Part shown: positions 10,441 to 22,653 of the stretch, piece by piece
Numbering within the stretch: position 1 is the first letter of the stretch
Layout: each line of letters starts with the position of its first letter
NCBI GenBank assembly: GCA_026545225.1
Contig: CM048853.1
Location: forward strand, 14,448,755-14,512,754
Direction: 5' to 3'
Source of the DNA: Cornus controversa
Taxonomy: Eukaryota > Streptophyta > Magnoliopsida > Cornales > Cornaceae
Length of the DNA stretch: 64,000 nt
The notes under the pieces: model-generated
What the model was told of the DNA's origin: nothing
The model's database searches: none
Seen by the model: the letters and a program-made list of their open reading frames with translations, nothing else
Made by a program: the position numbers and the translations under genes

Positions 10441-11939
10441 TAGGACATACTGCCAGGTGGTGTTGTAAAATTTGAGGTTTCTAGTTTCAAAAACCTATCC
10501 TAAACATTTTAAGTTTCTAACTCACTCCTCATTTCTCTTGCATATGCAACACTAATTCACAATGATGGGTTGCCTTTTCCTCAAATTGTCAAGGGTCAAA
10601 ATTGATGCGTGTGTGAGTGCGTCTCAATTAAAATTACCACACTTCGTAATAGAACGAATTGCTTGCAGAATAGGGCTATTGAAAGGGCTGTCGAAGCTCA
10701 GGGATTATGGTTTGAATGAGTTGGAGTACAGAATTAATTCTAATTAAATTTAGAAAGAAAAGAATTTTATTTTTAATATTTAAACTAATTAAAAAGCAAA
10801 ATAAATAGAGAGTGTAGAAAATATGAGATAAATCTGGGGTATTTGACTTCACCACTAACTCCACAATCAATGGTCAATTGAATTAACTATGAGGAATTAC
10901 ATCATGCATAAGTGGTGTCGGTGGCTACAAGCTCACCTTCATCTGTCAAGAAGATAACATATGATTAAGGCTAAGTCATGGACTATCTTCGATTGGCATG
11001 AACCATCTGCCTAACTACTCTACTCTAGGGTGCAGTATGGTCCATCTTCTCTAGGCATACTCCATCAAAGCGTATAATGATATATTCAGTGATTACCATT
11101 GTGTAATGATCGCTCTCATAGTCACAGAAAATAAAAGAGATTGAGTTCAATAACAACAACCAAATATCTAAGACAAGATAAGAAATCATTGAAACTGAAT
11201 TTATAAGACTTTTATTGTTCAATTCTATAATAAGAATCCTCTACATTACACAATCTATGCATGTATATAAAGGTCCCCAATAATTAAAATAATCAAACCA
11301 TTGATGCTTAGTTAGGGCTACATCAAAACCCTAGTGGATGAACTAACTACTCATGGTAGAAGAAGAAGCTTCAACAGTTGAGGAAGAAAGGCATCATCTT
11401 CATGAATTATGCGTAAGACTTCGTTCTCCAATGGTTCCCCACTCCAAAGCTCTGCAAAGTATGTCTCAATTCTGTCCCAAAGCTCTCTCTACCACGGAAC
11501 TCTCATTCAATTCGCCACTTTATGCCCCAAGAGAATACACCAAAGTGTGGATAATCGAATTTTGTTCAACCTACGTGAAAATTAAGTCAATTTGAGGCTC
11601 GAAAATAACACTTCTAGTCCGTTTTCCAAAACGGGATTAAGACTGTATTAAGCGTAGAATTGGGCTTCAGGCCCGTAAACTTCTTAAACAGCTATAATTC
11701 TCTTAGACCTCTTCCATGGGCTGATTTGAAATAAAATATCAAGTTGAATGGATCCATTTGATGTAGACTTCATCTAACCTTCTTGCATGTCATTTTTAAA
11801 AGCCCAAAATCATGGTTTTAACTGAAATAATCATTAAGGTCCTGAAAATACATAAAACACTAAAACGAAGTAAAATCACAAAATAATCTATCACTAAGAG
11901 AATAAAATACATAAGTTAAGAGGCTAGAATGCGTAACAT
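10441..11939. other. intergenic, no gene recognised
   Basis: Low-GC DNA with only short open frames. A Glu-rich frame at 11353-11595 has no recognised domain. The sequence may be decayed LTR DNA, but terminal repeats were not found. Confidence 0.35.
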
Positions 11940-12122
11940 TCAACGTTGATAAAAAATCTTCCCAAAAATGGAGGTCCATCTGAAGAAGGCCACCTTGGGG
12001 AGGGGCCTTAGTGCACAAATAGCCTTCCACGGGAAATTCATCCCTTCAAACCCAAAAATGCTCCTATAGAAGGATTTTCTCGACATAGGGTGAGACATGA
12101 TACAACATAGATATGTCGACAC
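11940..12122 (-). pseudogene. LINE zf-RVT fragment, minus strand
   Basis: The minus strand encodes NFPWKAICALRPLPKVAFFR followed by WTSIFGKI. This matches the FPWKxIWxxKxPPKVAFFxW motif of the C-terminal zinc-finger region of plant LINE ORF2. Sequence on both sides has lost any match. Confidence 0.72.
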
Positions 12123-12565
12123 TTTGAATAAATAGGTAGGACATGAGACATGACTATATATAAATATAAAGTTTAATTTATATCATCTTTTGAGTAAGAA
12201 AATTATATAATTTTAATTAACTTTTATACTAAGAGTTACAGAATTTAAAATATGATGTTGTTCGAGATCGAAAAGATTATTATATTATACATGTTACTAC
12301 TTTTCTATTTTGTAAATACAATTATATTTTAGTCCTATATATTTGAAAAAGTTCATTGGCTGCATGCTTGACTTGTGATGATATTGTATAGTGTCAATTT
12401 TTCTTAAAAAGAAAAAAAGTAGACACTTTGGGGTGTGTCGTGTTGTTTCCAAGATTGTTGGACATGGCTACTTACTCTTAGATGTGTTTATGTTATATAA
12501 CACTTGTATTGGGGATGTCTGGGATGTGTTGGCCAAGTGCCCAGTATGTGTCGACTAATTGTCTG

Positions 12566-12620
<55 letters not shown>

Positions 12621-12814
12621 TTCTTGAAGTGTCTGTCATGTGTTCATGTGTTCAGGAGTGTCAATGAAGTGTTAGTTTTTGGAACATGTTTGGCATGAAC
12701 ACGACACCTTTTTCTGAAGTTTTGTGCTTTATATATAAAAGTGAAATATTTATAGTGTTAATTTTGGTGGATGATTGCCCTACTAGAAATGTTGGATTCC
12801 TTGAGAAATTATGC

Positions 12815-12855
<41 letters not shown>

Positions 12856-13735
12856 TAGCATCCTCATTGACTCTGAGCTGATGTAAGTGTAAAGATTGGA
12901 GATAGACAGATAACTGGGGCAGAGGTAAATATGGCCTGAAGATAGTCCTTCATATCAAATAAGTCATGAAAATAAATAAGTTAATAAACATGATGTTGTT
13001 TTTCATTTATGATAATCAAATCCAGTGGTTATCAGAAATAATTCTATCAAGGTGATCATAATGCCAATGCAGCCAACCTACAACCAAAAATTAATCCTTT
13101 TAGTGAATAGGAGGTAATAAACAAGCGACAATGGACCAAAATCAAAAGGCAAAAATGCTTTTCATTTTCTGTACTACATTCCCATTAAATATCAGTGTCA
13201 AGTTAATGAAGAATAGGCCATGATGTAAGGGTAACAACACTAGTCTTCTGTGAATGAAATCTTCTTTTATCTCTTCTTTGAATAAATTGTCCTTCTAACT
13301 CCCTCTTATTCCTTTGATTCTTCACTAAGCCTCTTCTGGTTCTTGTTAGTGTATCTATCACTACTTGGCTTTCTAGTTTTTGCAAGTGAGACATTCCTTT
13401 TTGTTCAATACTTAGATATTTGAGGGTTTGTTTTACTCCAAATGAATCAAAGCTTGTTTAGTGGGGGCTGTGGGGTTGAGTAATTAGCCTGTGTTCACTT
13501 AATGAGTCATAGCACAAAAGCCCATTAGGACATCCCCTGTTGCAATTTCTTCTCTTGATTGATATTGGAACTAAGCAGAGTCAGCCATCACTTATTGTAA
13601 GAGTTCCTCGTGGAAAAGAAATTATTTGGATTTTGGAAGTATGGTTCCGAACTACAATGAGAGTCCTGGCTGCAATTATATGAAACATGACAACACATAG
13701 ATCAACAAAAGCTAAAAAAAGGTGTGTGTGACTTA
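12123..13735. other. intergenic with two microsatellites
   Basis: No gene recognised. A (TA)n run lies at 12568-12614 and a (GA)n run at 12816-12850. Between 12.1 and 12.7 kb degenerate words such as GACACTTT, GTGTCG and GACACG recur, resembling phrases inside the LINE interruption at 256-885. Confidence 0.5.
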
Positions 13736-14035
13736 GATGAGTGTTCACTTACAGAACCTTTTTTTCCTTGACTTTATATAAATCATACTTTGTGTGACTT
13801 TATATAAATCATACTTTTTTTCCTTGACTTTATGTGAATTGCTTTGCCTTTTTTTTCTTTTTTATCATTTTATGTGAATTGCTTTTCCTTTATATTTTTA
13901 TCATTTCATGTGAATTGTTAAGTTTGATATTTTATCATTTCATGTGAATTGTTTAGTCTTTATACATTTTATTAGTTCATGTGAATTGTATTGCCTTTAT
14001 ATTTCTTTTATCATTTTATGTGAATTGTTTTATTG
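13736..14035. repeat. degenerate minisatellite, core TTATCATTTCATGTGAATTG
   Basis: The core TGTGAATTG recurs at least five times between about 13830 and 14030, preceded by TTTTATCATTT(C/T)A and followed by TTT(A/G)CCTTTATAT-like sequence. Spacing varies around 40-50 bp. A related unit with ACTTTATATAAATCATACTT is duplicated just upstream. Confidence 0.75.
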
Positions 14036-15079
14036 ATGGTGTATTGTGTGTTTTAAAATTTTAAATGCTTTGGATTGGGCTGGGGAGGAGTCTGGGCTAG
14101 AATGGTTGGGCTAGGGGTATGCTTAAGTTGATGGGCCAGGGTTATGGTTATATTATTTTATTTTTCTTTTATTTAGTTTATTTGGTTTTTAGAAAAAAAA
14201 TGGAATAATAATAATTAAGACAAAAGAAAATAGGAGGCTAGGGTTTCTGCCGTTGGCTTTATGCACAGAAACCAAGAGAGTAATCGAAAGAGGGAATGGA
14301 GTGAAGGAGCGATTGGGTGAACGAGTTTTTGAATCGTCAAAGAGGCAAGTTCGATTCTTCTCTTCCCTTTTGAATCTGTATGCATAGTCTAAGTCCTAAG
14401 GTGTTTAATTGGTTTTTGCATGGTTTAATTTTTTATGTATTATTTTTGGGTATAAGATTGATTATGTAATCTGTGATTTTATGTATAATGTGATCTTTGT
14501 GAGGTTATGAATTGGCAGCTGAATATATATATATATATATACATATGTGTTGGGACATACTTACATATATATAGTTATACGCACATATATATATACATGA
14601 TGTACATGAGAATATATTGAACAAATCTGTGGTTCGTTAAGGTTTCAAATTCATGGTTTTTGTGTTGTTGTTGATTGGGTAACTCACCCTTGAGCATTCG
14701 AGAATGGATCATAAAGGAATTTAAGTTTAAGTTTTTGAAATTTTGTGAAGAACACTAGAATTTGTGAATTGGGGGTTTTCGATTTGGGCCTTTTGATGGG
14801 GGTTTTTGTACCAGTGGGTAGAGGGATCAAGAGGAGAAGATTGGTACCAAAATTGGGGTGAATGGAGGCCGGAAGACGCTGGAAAATAGGCCGAAAAAGC
14901 CCCCAGCACGCTGGGGAAGAAGCACCAGCAGGTGCGTGACCCCACACGCGCCGCCGACGTGTGGGGGCGTGTCCGACCTGCGCCGACCGATGGCCAGAAG
15001 GTCATTTTTGGGCCCCACTCGCGGGAGCCCACCTCTGGGTTTGATATGGGCCCATTCCAAAATTAGTTTGGTATTTTTT

Positions 15080-15665
15080 TACAAAATTTTGAAATTTTTG
15101 GAAAAGCTTGAAAATTCAGAAAATTATTTTTTAAAAATACTTTTATAATTCCAAAAAAATTTCCAAAATTTTATCTCATCTTTCTGAGGGTTTAAGGAGC
15201 TTGGGTTTTAAATTTCACCTCGAAAAGATTTACCCTTGTTTTTAAATTGATTTTTAAAGTGTCAAAAAATTAGGTTTTTCAACTTATTTTATTTAAGAAA
15301 ATACTTAAAATTTCCAAAAATTCCCAAATTTTTATTGTACCTTCCTGGATATTAAATGAAGTTATGTTTAAAGTTTCATCTCAAAATGAGCTTCCCTTGG
15401 TGTTTAATTAATTTTTAAAGTGTCTAAAAGTTGGGTTTTCACGTTCTTTTATTTGTAGAAAATATTTTAAAATTCCAAAAAATTATAGACAAATTTAGGT
15501 AACTTTATAGGGATGAAATACACCTGGGTTTTAAATTTTAGGTGGAAATGAGTTTCCCTTGTGATTTTATCAATTTTAAAGTATGCCTCAAAAATTATTT
15601 TTTATTTTATTTTGCTGGAAAAATATTTTTAAAAATTCCCAAAAATTGCAAAAAAATTCCAAAAT
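15080..15665. repeat. ~160-bp diverged tandem repeat inside the LTR-like region
   Basis: The motif TTAAATTGATTTTTAAAGTG near 15242 recurs as TTAATTAATTTTTAAAGTG near 15402 and as TTATCAATTTTAAAGTATG near 15562, about 160 bp apart. Each is preceded by a TTCCCTTG-type word and followed by an AAAATTCCAAAAA tract. About three and a half units are visible. Confidence 0.65.
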
Positions 15666-15974
15666 GTTTAAATAGGGATCTTAGAAGCAGAATAGGCCCA
15701 AGAACTTAAAGTCGAGTTAGGTTTTGACTCCCTTGAAGGTTTAGATAAATTGAAGGTTTGATTGGGTGTTTGCTGCTAAAGTGGATAGTAGTTGTGTTAT
15801 TTGATTTACTTGAATGTGTTTTTCCTTTGAAGTTATAACTATCCATGAAATACTTGATTATTGTTTACTTGTGAATGCGTTGTCTTATGGTGATGATCAC
15901 ATATCGGATAAGTTAAATCACTTTATTTTGTGCAAATTAAAATCATAATGCACCCTATTTTATTTTATGTTTCA

Positions 15975-16375
15975 TATTAGGAGGGAGGCATGTAACGATT
16001 GCCAGGCATGTTAGGATCACCAATACCTAATAAGGTATCTATACATCATATTTGGCATGTCAGGATTGCTAGGCGTGTTAGGATTGCCAATACCTAATAA
16101 GGTATCTATACATCATATTTGGCATGTTAGGATCGCCCATACCTAATAAGGTATCTATACATCATATTTGGCATGTCAGGATTGCCAGGTGTGTCAGAAT
16201 CGCCAATACCTAATAAGGTATTTATACATTATATTTGGCATGTCAGGATCGCCCATACCTAATAAGGTATCTATACATCATATTTGACATTTCAGGATTG
16301 CTAGGCATGTCAGGATTGCCAATACCTAATAAGGTATCTATATATTATATTTGGCATGTTAGGATTGCCTAAATT
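15975..16375 (+). repeat. minisatellite with alternating short and long units
   Basis: The core CCTAATAAGGTATCTATACA followed by TCATATTTGGCATGT occurs six times between about 16026 and 16350. Some cores are separated by one GGATTGCC word and others by two (GGATTGCTAGGCGTGTTAGGATTGCC), giving two unit lengths. AATACCTAATAAGGTAT also contains the small palindrome TACCTAATAAGGTA. Lone half-units trail off near 16560. Confidence 0.9.
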
Positions 16376-17160
16376 TAATAAAATGCATACTTATGTTTCT
16401 TTATTTTGAACTTAAAGAATATGTTCATTGTTGAATGATAAGGGTTTGTTGGGACAATGTATAAGATGATTTTTATTTCTGAAAACATGAGCTAGGTAGG
16501 AAATGACTAGCATGTTTATACCTACACCTATTAAGGTATCAAAGGATAAAATGGGGGCATGTTAGGATTGCTTAAACTTGATATTATTTCATGTTATGTT
16601 TATTTTTGTTGAACTTAAGAAATGTGTTCACTTTTGCATAATAAGGATTTGAGTGGGACATTATAAATAATGACTGTTGTTTTGGAAACATGAAACTAGA
16701 TAAAAGGTATGTATATTGTTGATATTTCAGGTCCCAGACAGGTTCCACCACGAGGATAGAGTTTTAGGGTTTGGTTGTAACAGACGTCTCATCTCATCAG
16801 TTACAGGGTAAGAACTTATCTTCTTTAAAAGTCAGACTATGAACTTTTGAGACTTTGATTGTTAGTATTAATTTAGAATTAAAAACTCTTCGTCTTTGTG
16901 GTTAAGGGGTCCTTGGGTTACGAGACTTCCAAATTGTATTATCGGACATATACTTGCTTATTTAACAGTTATTTTAATTCAGAGGAACTTTCTATTCTAC
17001 TTTTAGAAAATTGTTCATTCTATCTTTGCTTGTTGCTACCAGTTTTATGTATCTCCCTGGTTTTGTGTATGATACTGGCCACCTCATGCACGAAATCTTG
17101 TGGGAGGGTATTTCACTAGGTCAGCTCAACCCCCAACTTGGGGCAAGTTCCCAAACCCTT

Positions 17161-19181
17161 CTAGGCGTTCAAAATAACCATTTTCATGGTTTTTCGATCT
17201 TGATCTTTGATTTTTCACAAAAAAAAAAATCTCAAACTCAAAATTCACCATTCTAAACTATTTCTTCATGATCCTTAGGAATCACCATTTTAAACTCCTT
17301 TTCCATCACATTCTAAATTCCATCTCTTCAAAATTTCTAAAAAATGCCACTTTCATTAATTTTTATAAAAATCACCTTTTTTAAAGTCAAAATTAACTTT
17401 TTATAAAAAAACCATCCCTTGTGTTTTTAACTCACCTTCTTAAATATCACTATGCCTCATCCAAAATACATTTTCTCAAAAGCCCTTTTTTCAAAATTCA
17501 AAATTCAAGATATCCCCAGCTTGTCATATTGTAGGTGCAAAATTGTGGGTATCGTTTCATTCTTAAGCGTTTAAATTAACAAATGAATTGCATTGTTTAC
17601 AACTCAAGCACAATATGAACTGAGTGTAGCTAAAACAACACGACCTGATTATATCCCTTGAGCTTGGTCATCATAGGTGAAAATTTTTTAAGTACATGTT
17701 CAATTCATCCGATAGATATCTCTATGTTAAATGAGTTCTTGAGATTAACAAGTCAAAAATGAAGGGATGAGAGGCCATCATTTTCTCTATCCCAAGTTAA
17801 TACAAATATTACCATTGATAATCCTTTTGAGCCAGTTTTATTTCTTTCATTAACCCAAGCTAGGGATCACGATGACGAAGACAATGAGATGATAGTAAGC
17901 AAGTGATTTAATACCTAAGTGATCATGCCCCAAACTGGAGTAGTGTTTGAGTGATCATTAGTTCATCACCCAATTATGCGTCATATGTCGAGCCTAATAT
18001 AACCTTTCTTTCTCAAACCACTTTACCCAAGGCCCCATTACAGCCCCAAGTAAAGTCCTCTTTGATTGATGATGATTTGTTAACCAAGAAAACTCAACAA
18101 CATGTGGTTTGATACTGAAGGAACAATACATGTCAACAAAAAATATTTCTCAAATATTTTTTTAAAAAAAGGTTCATAGGTGCTTGAGAATATAGACAGT
18201 CAATCAAATGTCGATTTGGACATAGTTGAATGAATGATACTGTTTAATTGACCACCTTTTTCAAGGATATCCTTTTTAAAATAAAAACATATTTTTTGAA
18301 GTAAAGTTTTAAGAACTCCAAACAAATATTTAAAAACTCTTCGGCAATTCCTTGTAAAATATCTTTTTCAAAAATTCTTCTCATATTTTAAGTCCTATTT
18401 TTCAAGAATCATTTACAATTTTCAAAACATCATTGCCAAGACTCTTCTCAAATAGCTCTTTTCAAATCAAAATCACTTAAAGTTTCCTTCAAAGTCATCT
18501 ATGAACAACCCATATTCTCGTATTTGGCCCTTGGGACGAACTACGTTCGACCTGATTCCTATTTCAATTGGGTTCGGTCATACCATTATTTACCTCACTT
18601 TTTTCTCCACAGTTCATATAACCATTTACTTCACTATTTAACTATTTATTTATTAAACCATTCATACCTTTATTTTGGTTTTGTTTATATAATATGTGAA
18701 TACTCTCTCTCCGTGAAAAGTAAACTACTCGTGTTCAAGTGCATGGTTTCTTAGTTCTGGTTAATTATGAATGTGCTCATCACATAAAATAGGACTAATG
18801 ATTCTTACAACTAATATCATCTCACGTGGTTTCTTCCAGTTTCTTTATTGGACCCATTTTGGATTATGATTTCTTCTTTCAATTTTTTTGTTGAATCTAA
18901 TGGATCCAATCAGTTTTCACGTGTTAATATCTTAGTCTAGTACCATTTTTTTTTGTTATCATTTTTTTCTCTTAGGTAAATACTGTTACTCGCATACTGT
19001 GACAATACCCACTATGGGCTCAAGGAGGAGAAGTTATACCAACTGGCATTGGCCTGATGAATGAAGTAGTAACATTTTTTGTATTCTTCTTGTTAACAGT
19101 TCTTTTAGAAATAATTTTTGTACTTGAGCAGTTGACTTCTATGTTTCTTTTATCTTCTTGAACAGATTTATAATTATTTAG
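17161..19181. other. AT-rich DNA, possible old retrotransposon LTR
   Basis: No coding region recognised. Runs of TTCAAAA and CTTTTCAAA words dominate. Near 18534 the phrase GGGACGAACTACGTTCGACC followed by TGATTCC resembles a phrase I associate with LTRs of Ogre/Tat-type plant gypsy elements; this is weak evidence. Confidence 0.3.
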
Positions 19182-20325
19182 GTCATAGCTACTTTGATGG
19201 GACTTCTTGTTTGCTTCGCTATTGCAAATTTTTTTATTGCAATTTCTGGAATTGTATTCCGGTGGTTTTATGGAAGCTTTTGGACAACAACACTTATCAT
19301 CTTCTTTGGAGGTGATCTTCTTGACCTTTCTTTTAATGTGGGAAGTATCATCTCTATTTGTCTATATGTTAATTTTTCTTCCAACCTCACTGAGATTGGA
19401 GTTCTTTGGAATGCAGGGTGGCATTCACATTGAGCCATGAATGTCTTGTACTATTTATTTAAAATTATTCTTGGAAATAAAGTAAACGAGCATGGAAGGC
19501 CCAACGATAACCCCTTGAAATAGTTGGTGTGCAAGGTTGTCCCGTCTTTTTCTATGGTGAACCAGCTTAACCCTCTGAAATGAGGTCTGGTTAATCAACT
19601 GATTGTAGCTCAGGAGTGCCTTCGACTAATTGATTCTGAAATAACATCCGAAGATGAAGTTGTTCGCTTGTTAAACCCTACATATCACTATTCGGTATTG
19701 GGTTTATTCCAATATTATATTGTAGATGTTTCTGTACTCAAGCATGAATATAGGAAAAAGTTTGGTGACTTATAGTTATTTAATTATTTATTTTTTGCCA
19801 GAAAGCATCACTGTGAATCATATTTGCAGCTTACTATTTTTCTTTATGCTGGTCCCATAGATTATGGTGTGCTTTATATGGGTGATAGTAGCTTGTTCTT
19901 TTATGAAATTCAGTGGTGTTTCTTGTAGCTTACCAGTGGATTACTTTCTTTTGGATATGTGGCATTTCTTGGTGTAACTCCATATTATATTGAAAAGAAG
20001 TGGTAAATATTTTTAAACAAGCTTTTTGGTTTGGTTATTAGGCAATGCTGGTCAATTCTTGAGAAAATATGGGTAATGAAAAGGCTGTTGAAGCTTTTAT
20101 GAAGCTTCAAAACGCATATGAGGTAAGCTTTTTGACTTTTATTTTTATCCTTTTTAAAATACATTTCTTTGTATTATCTGGGTTGTCATGTATCACTATG
20201 AGCTAGGTTACCTTTTTCTAGGTTCTACTTTATTCTTTTAAGGGAAAAACATATGATGATGAATTGAGGAGGGAGGAGCCGCTGAATTGTTTTCATTGGT
20301 TTCAAATTGCTTTGGTTTGCATATC
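19182..20325 (+). pseudogene. multi-exon pseudogene of a plant membrane J-domain protein
   Basis: The intact family (plant DnaJ-domain membrane proteins such as the At5g49580 type) has several transmembrane segments and then a J domain that binds Hsp70. Exon-like pieces appear in order. 19182-19311 is a hydrophobic segment ending WFYGSFWTTTLIIFFGG, with AG and GT borders. From 19417 comes AFTLSHECLVL. 19628-19775 gives SEITSEDEVVRLLNPTYHYS, VLGL and VDVSVLKHEYRKK. 20041-20122 gives MGNEKAVEAFMKLQNAYE and then GTAAGC. From about 20221 comes KTYDDELRREE. The HPD tripeptide expected before KNMGNEKA is replaced by sequence containing a stop (NS-stop-ENMGNEKA). Introns are retained, so this arose by DNA duplication or transposon capture rather than retroposition. 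The subfamily name comes from memory of these motifs. Confidence 0.82.
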
Positions 20326-22589
20326 TATCTTGTTCCCATCTTCTTATAATTTACTGAAGCATAAGTATGCATTCTTTGGCTATCTTAGATAGATAACATC
20401 AATCTCAAGCATTCTCTATCTTGGCCACAACGCCACATACATGTGTATTGAATAAAAATGTGCCAGCTGATTCTGTTTAATATATAATTTAATGCAACGA
20501 AGTTGGGGATGTTGACTTAGAAGCCATGCAAACATACAGGATATCTGTTTGGCATTTGACTTATTCACTCGACTTTGGTTTTTGCATTTGTACTCTATCA
20601 TTGCCTTAAATTGTTATGGTATCTAGAGCTTTTTAGTAGATTCAGTCATATATTTATCACTTTATGTGAATTAGCATGCCCACCATAGCTTCTTTTTTGG
20701 CCTCACATGATTATGTTCTAACTGCAAAAATGGTAGTTTGCATAACTTTAAAATTTGAGGTCTGTAACTCGGATTTTCTTTGTGATATGTATATGAAAGT
20801 CATATATAACCTTCTGGGTAAAATATGTTGCAAGCCAAAGTGAATTTCTGGAGGAGTTTAGTGATCTCTACAAAGCCTTTTTTTTTGCATGGTGATGAAG
20901 TCAAACGATATTTCTTTCTTTCCTTTATGTTTTGGTAACTAAGTTGAGCAATATTGCTATTGATTATAACCTTCTACATTGTTTATTTTTGTTTTTTGTC
21001 TTTTTTTATCTTTGCCTAGTTATGAGTCTAAAGAATATTTTTTATCATTAATGACCTTCTGCATTATATTTCTAGCTAGTCCGAAACAATGCCTCCATTA
21101 GTTCCAAAGTTTATACATCCTTCCAGTTTTTCCCACACCAAATGCAAACCATACTTTATGGCTGCCCTTCGTCCTGCTCATACAAAGTTCCTATGGGCCG
21201 TGACTCTCAGTATGTTCTTTCAAAAGGTCTAGAAACTCAGAAGTTTATCACTTTAGCCTTGAGGGCCTGGTTGAGTGTCTAGTTAACTATAGTAAATTTT
21301 ATATGACAAGTTGGCTTTGTTTATTGTCACCAGATTCTTGCTATTAAAAAGTTTGCTTTGAAGTTCAAAATCATTATAATGATACATGTCCTTGTCAGAT
21401 TTTCAATTTATTTGATTCCAACCAAACCTTGTAAGTTGCAAATAAGGGTAAAGTATTAGGATAACAACATGAATCTTTATGTGAGATTTGTTAGAATAAC
21501 CTTTGCTCAATCACAGTCCAGTGCAACTTAACAAAGCTCCAAGTCTTTTTATTATATGAATTTTGTTTTATAAAATGGTTTCATATCATGAATGCATTTT
21601 CCTTTTGGCTTTTCTCTCGTCTTTATGTCACTTTTAGTTTGAACCATGTCTCTAGTACATCCATTGATTTTCATTGCACATCACCACTCCATCTTATTGG
21701 TTTAGATCATCTTGTCTGGTTGTCCAAAATAAGCTTTGCATGAAAGCATTAATTTTTTCTTTTTAACTTGAGATCTACTATACATCTCATTTTGTTTAAG
21801 TTAATTTTTTATACATGTCTCATACTTTATTTTTCTCTCTTTTGGACCTTTGGGATAAAAAAATGTTGTTTCTTGACATCCTAAATGATGTAGTACCAAA
21901 CATAGCTGGCTTGTCTTTAACTTGATCATTAGTCAATGGCTAGAACATAGCCTAGTAGCACTTCTCCCCTTCTAAACTATGTCCTTCAATCTTCCCCTTA
22001 ATTATGGATATGCATCATAGATTACAAAATTAGTGAGTTTTGCAATATTTTGGCCATCACATATCAATATTCTTCACTTCTTTTCCTGGTTTAGTGTAGT
22101 AATGTTATGTGTATTTTGACTTGGTCCCTTGTACCATATCTTGAGATTCTAAAGATCCATCAGAGTTCTTACTTGGAATAAAATCTCTCAAAATTTCAAA
22201 ATGAGATCTCTATTGTTGAGAAACTTGCATCATAGATCCATAATGTTACACTGTTATGATTATGTCATGTGGCATATTGGAAGAAGCCCTTAAAAATATT
22301 GAGGAGTTCATTTCAATTGCACTGATGGTGGCAAAGATCTTAAAATTAAAAGAATATGGAAATTTTGATAATTCAGATATTGCTATAATCTTTTTAACGA
22401 AAGTTGATATATCTGGGCATCTATCTAACTTGTGACTTGATTTCAAAAGAGTCAAATAACTGGACTGTTGTCAAATTCTTACTAGCTCTTCGATAAATAG
22501 AGCTGTTAGAATTAAGTTTTTGTTTTTTTCTCCCTACTAAGTACTAATCACCCTCTTTCCCCCAAAATAAAAGAACGCTCCCATATTTT
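20326..22589. other. intergenic, no gene recognised
   Basis: AT-rich DNA that may hold further decayed intron or flanking DNA of the J-protein duplicate. No convincing exon after the DDELRREE segment was found. Confidence 0.35.
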
Positions 22590-22653
22590 GCTCACTCTAG
22601 AACTTGTTGTCCCTTCTCCTTTGAAGGGACAACAAACCCCAGAGTGGAGAAAA
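22590..22653. repeat. short perfect hairpin
   Basis: TTGTTGTCCCTTC at about 22604 is followed after six bases by its exact reverse complement GAAGGGACAACAA. Outer arms CACTCT and AGAGTG extend the pairing with a five-base mismatched bulge. The total stem is about 24 bp, too short for a typical plant miRNA precursor. Confidence 0.75.

Larger units (their letters stand above)
14050..17160 (+). mobile_element. degraded LTR-like region of a gypsy/chromovirus family
   Basis: This stretch parallels the chromoviral LTR at 45838-51533. Both have an AGGGTTT-rich leader, a GC-rich block with CCCACTC, CGGGAGCCCACCTCTGGG versus CGGAGCCCAACCTCTGGG, then a long tract of AAAATTCC words, and a later TTTCAGGT segment. 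No internal coding region adjoins it, so it may be a solo LTR. Its exact ends and a target duplication could not be fixed, partly because two internal arrays have expanded. The family link is inference from the shared blocks and their order. Confidence 0.45.

Noticed and set aside
14684-15148. Several overlapping open frames on both strands in a GC-rich block
   Set aside because: The block matches the non-coding part of the chromovirus LTR at 46.9-47.1 kb. High GC explains the lack of stops.
15975-16375. CRISPR-like array
   Set aside because: Unit spacers are not unique sequences; they are versions of the same word. This is a minisatellite in plant DNA.
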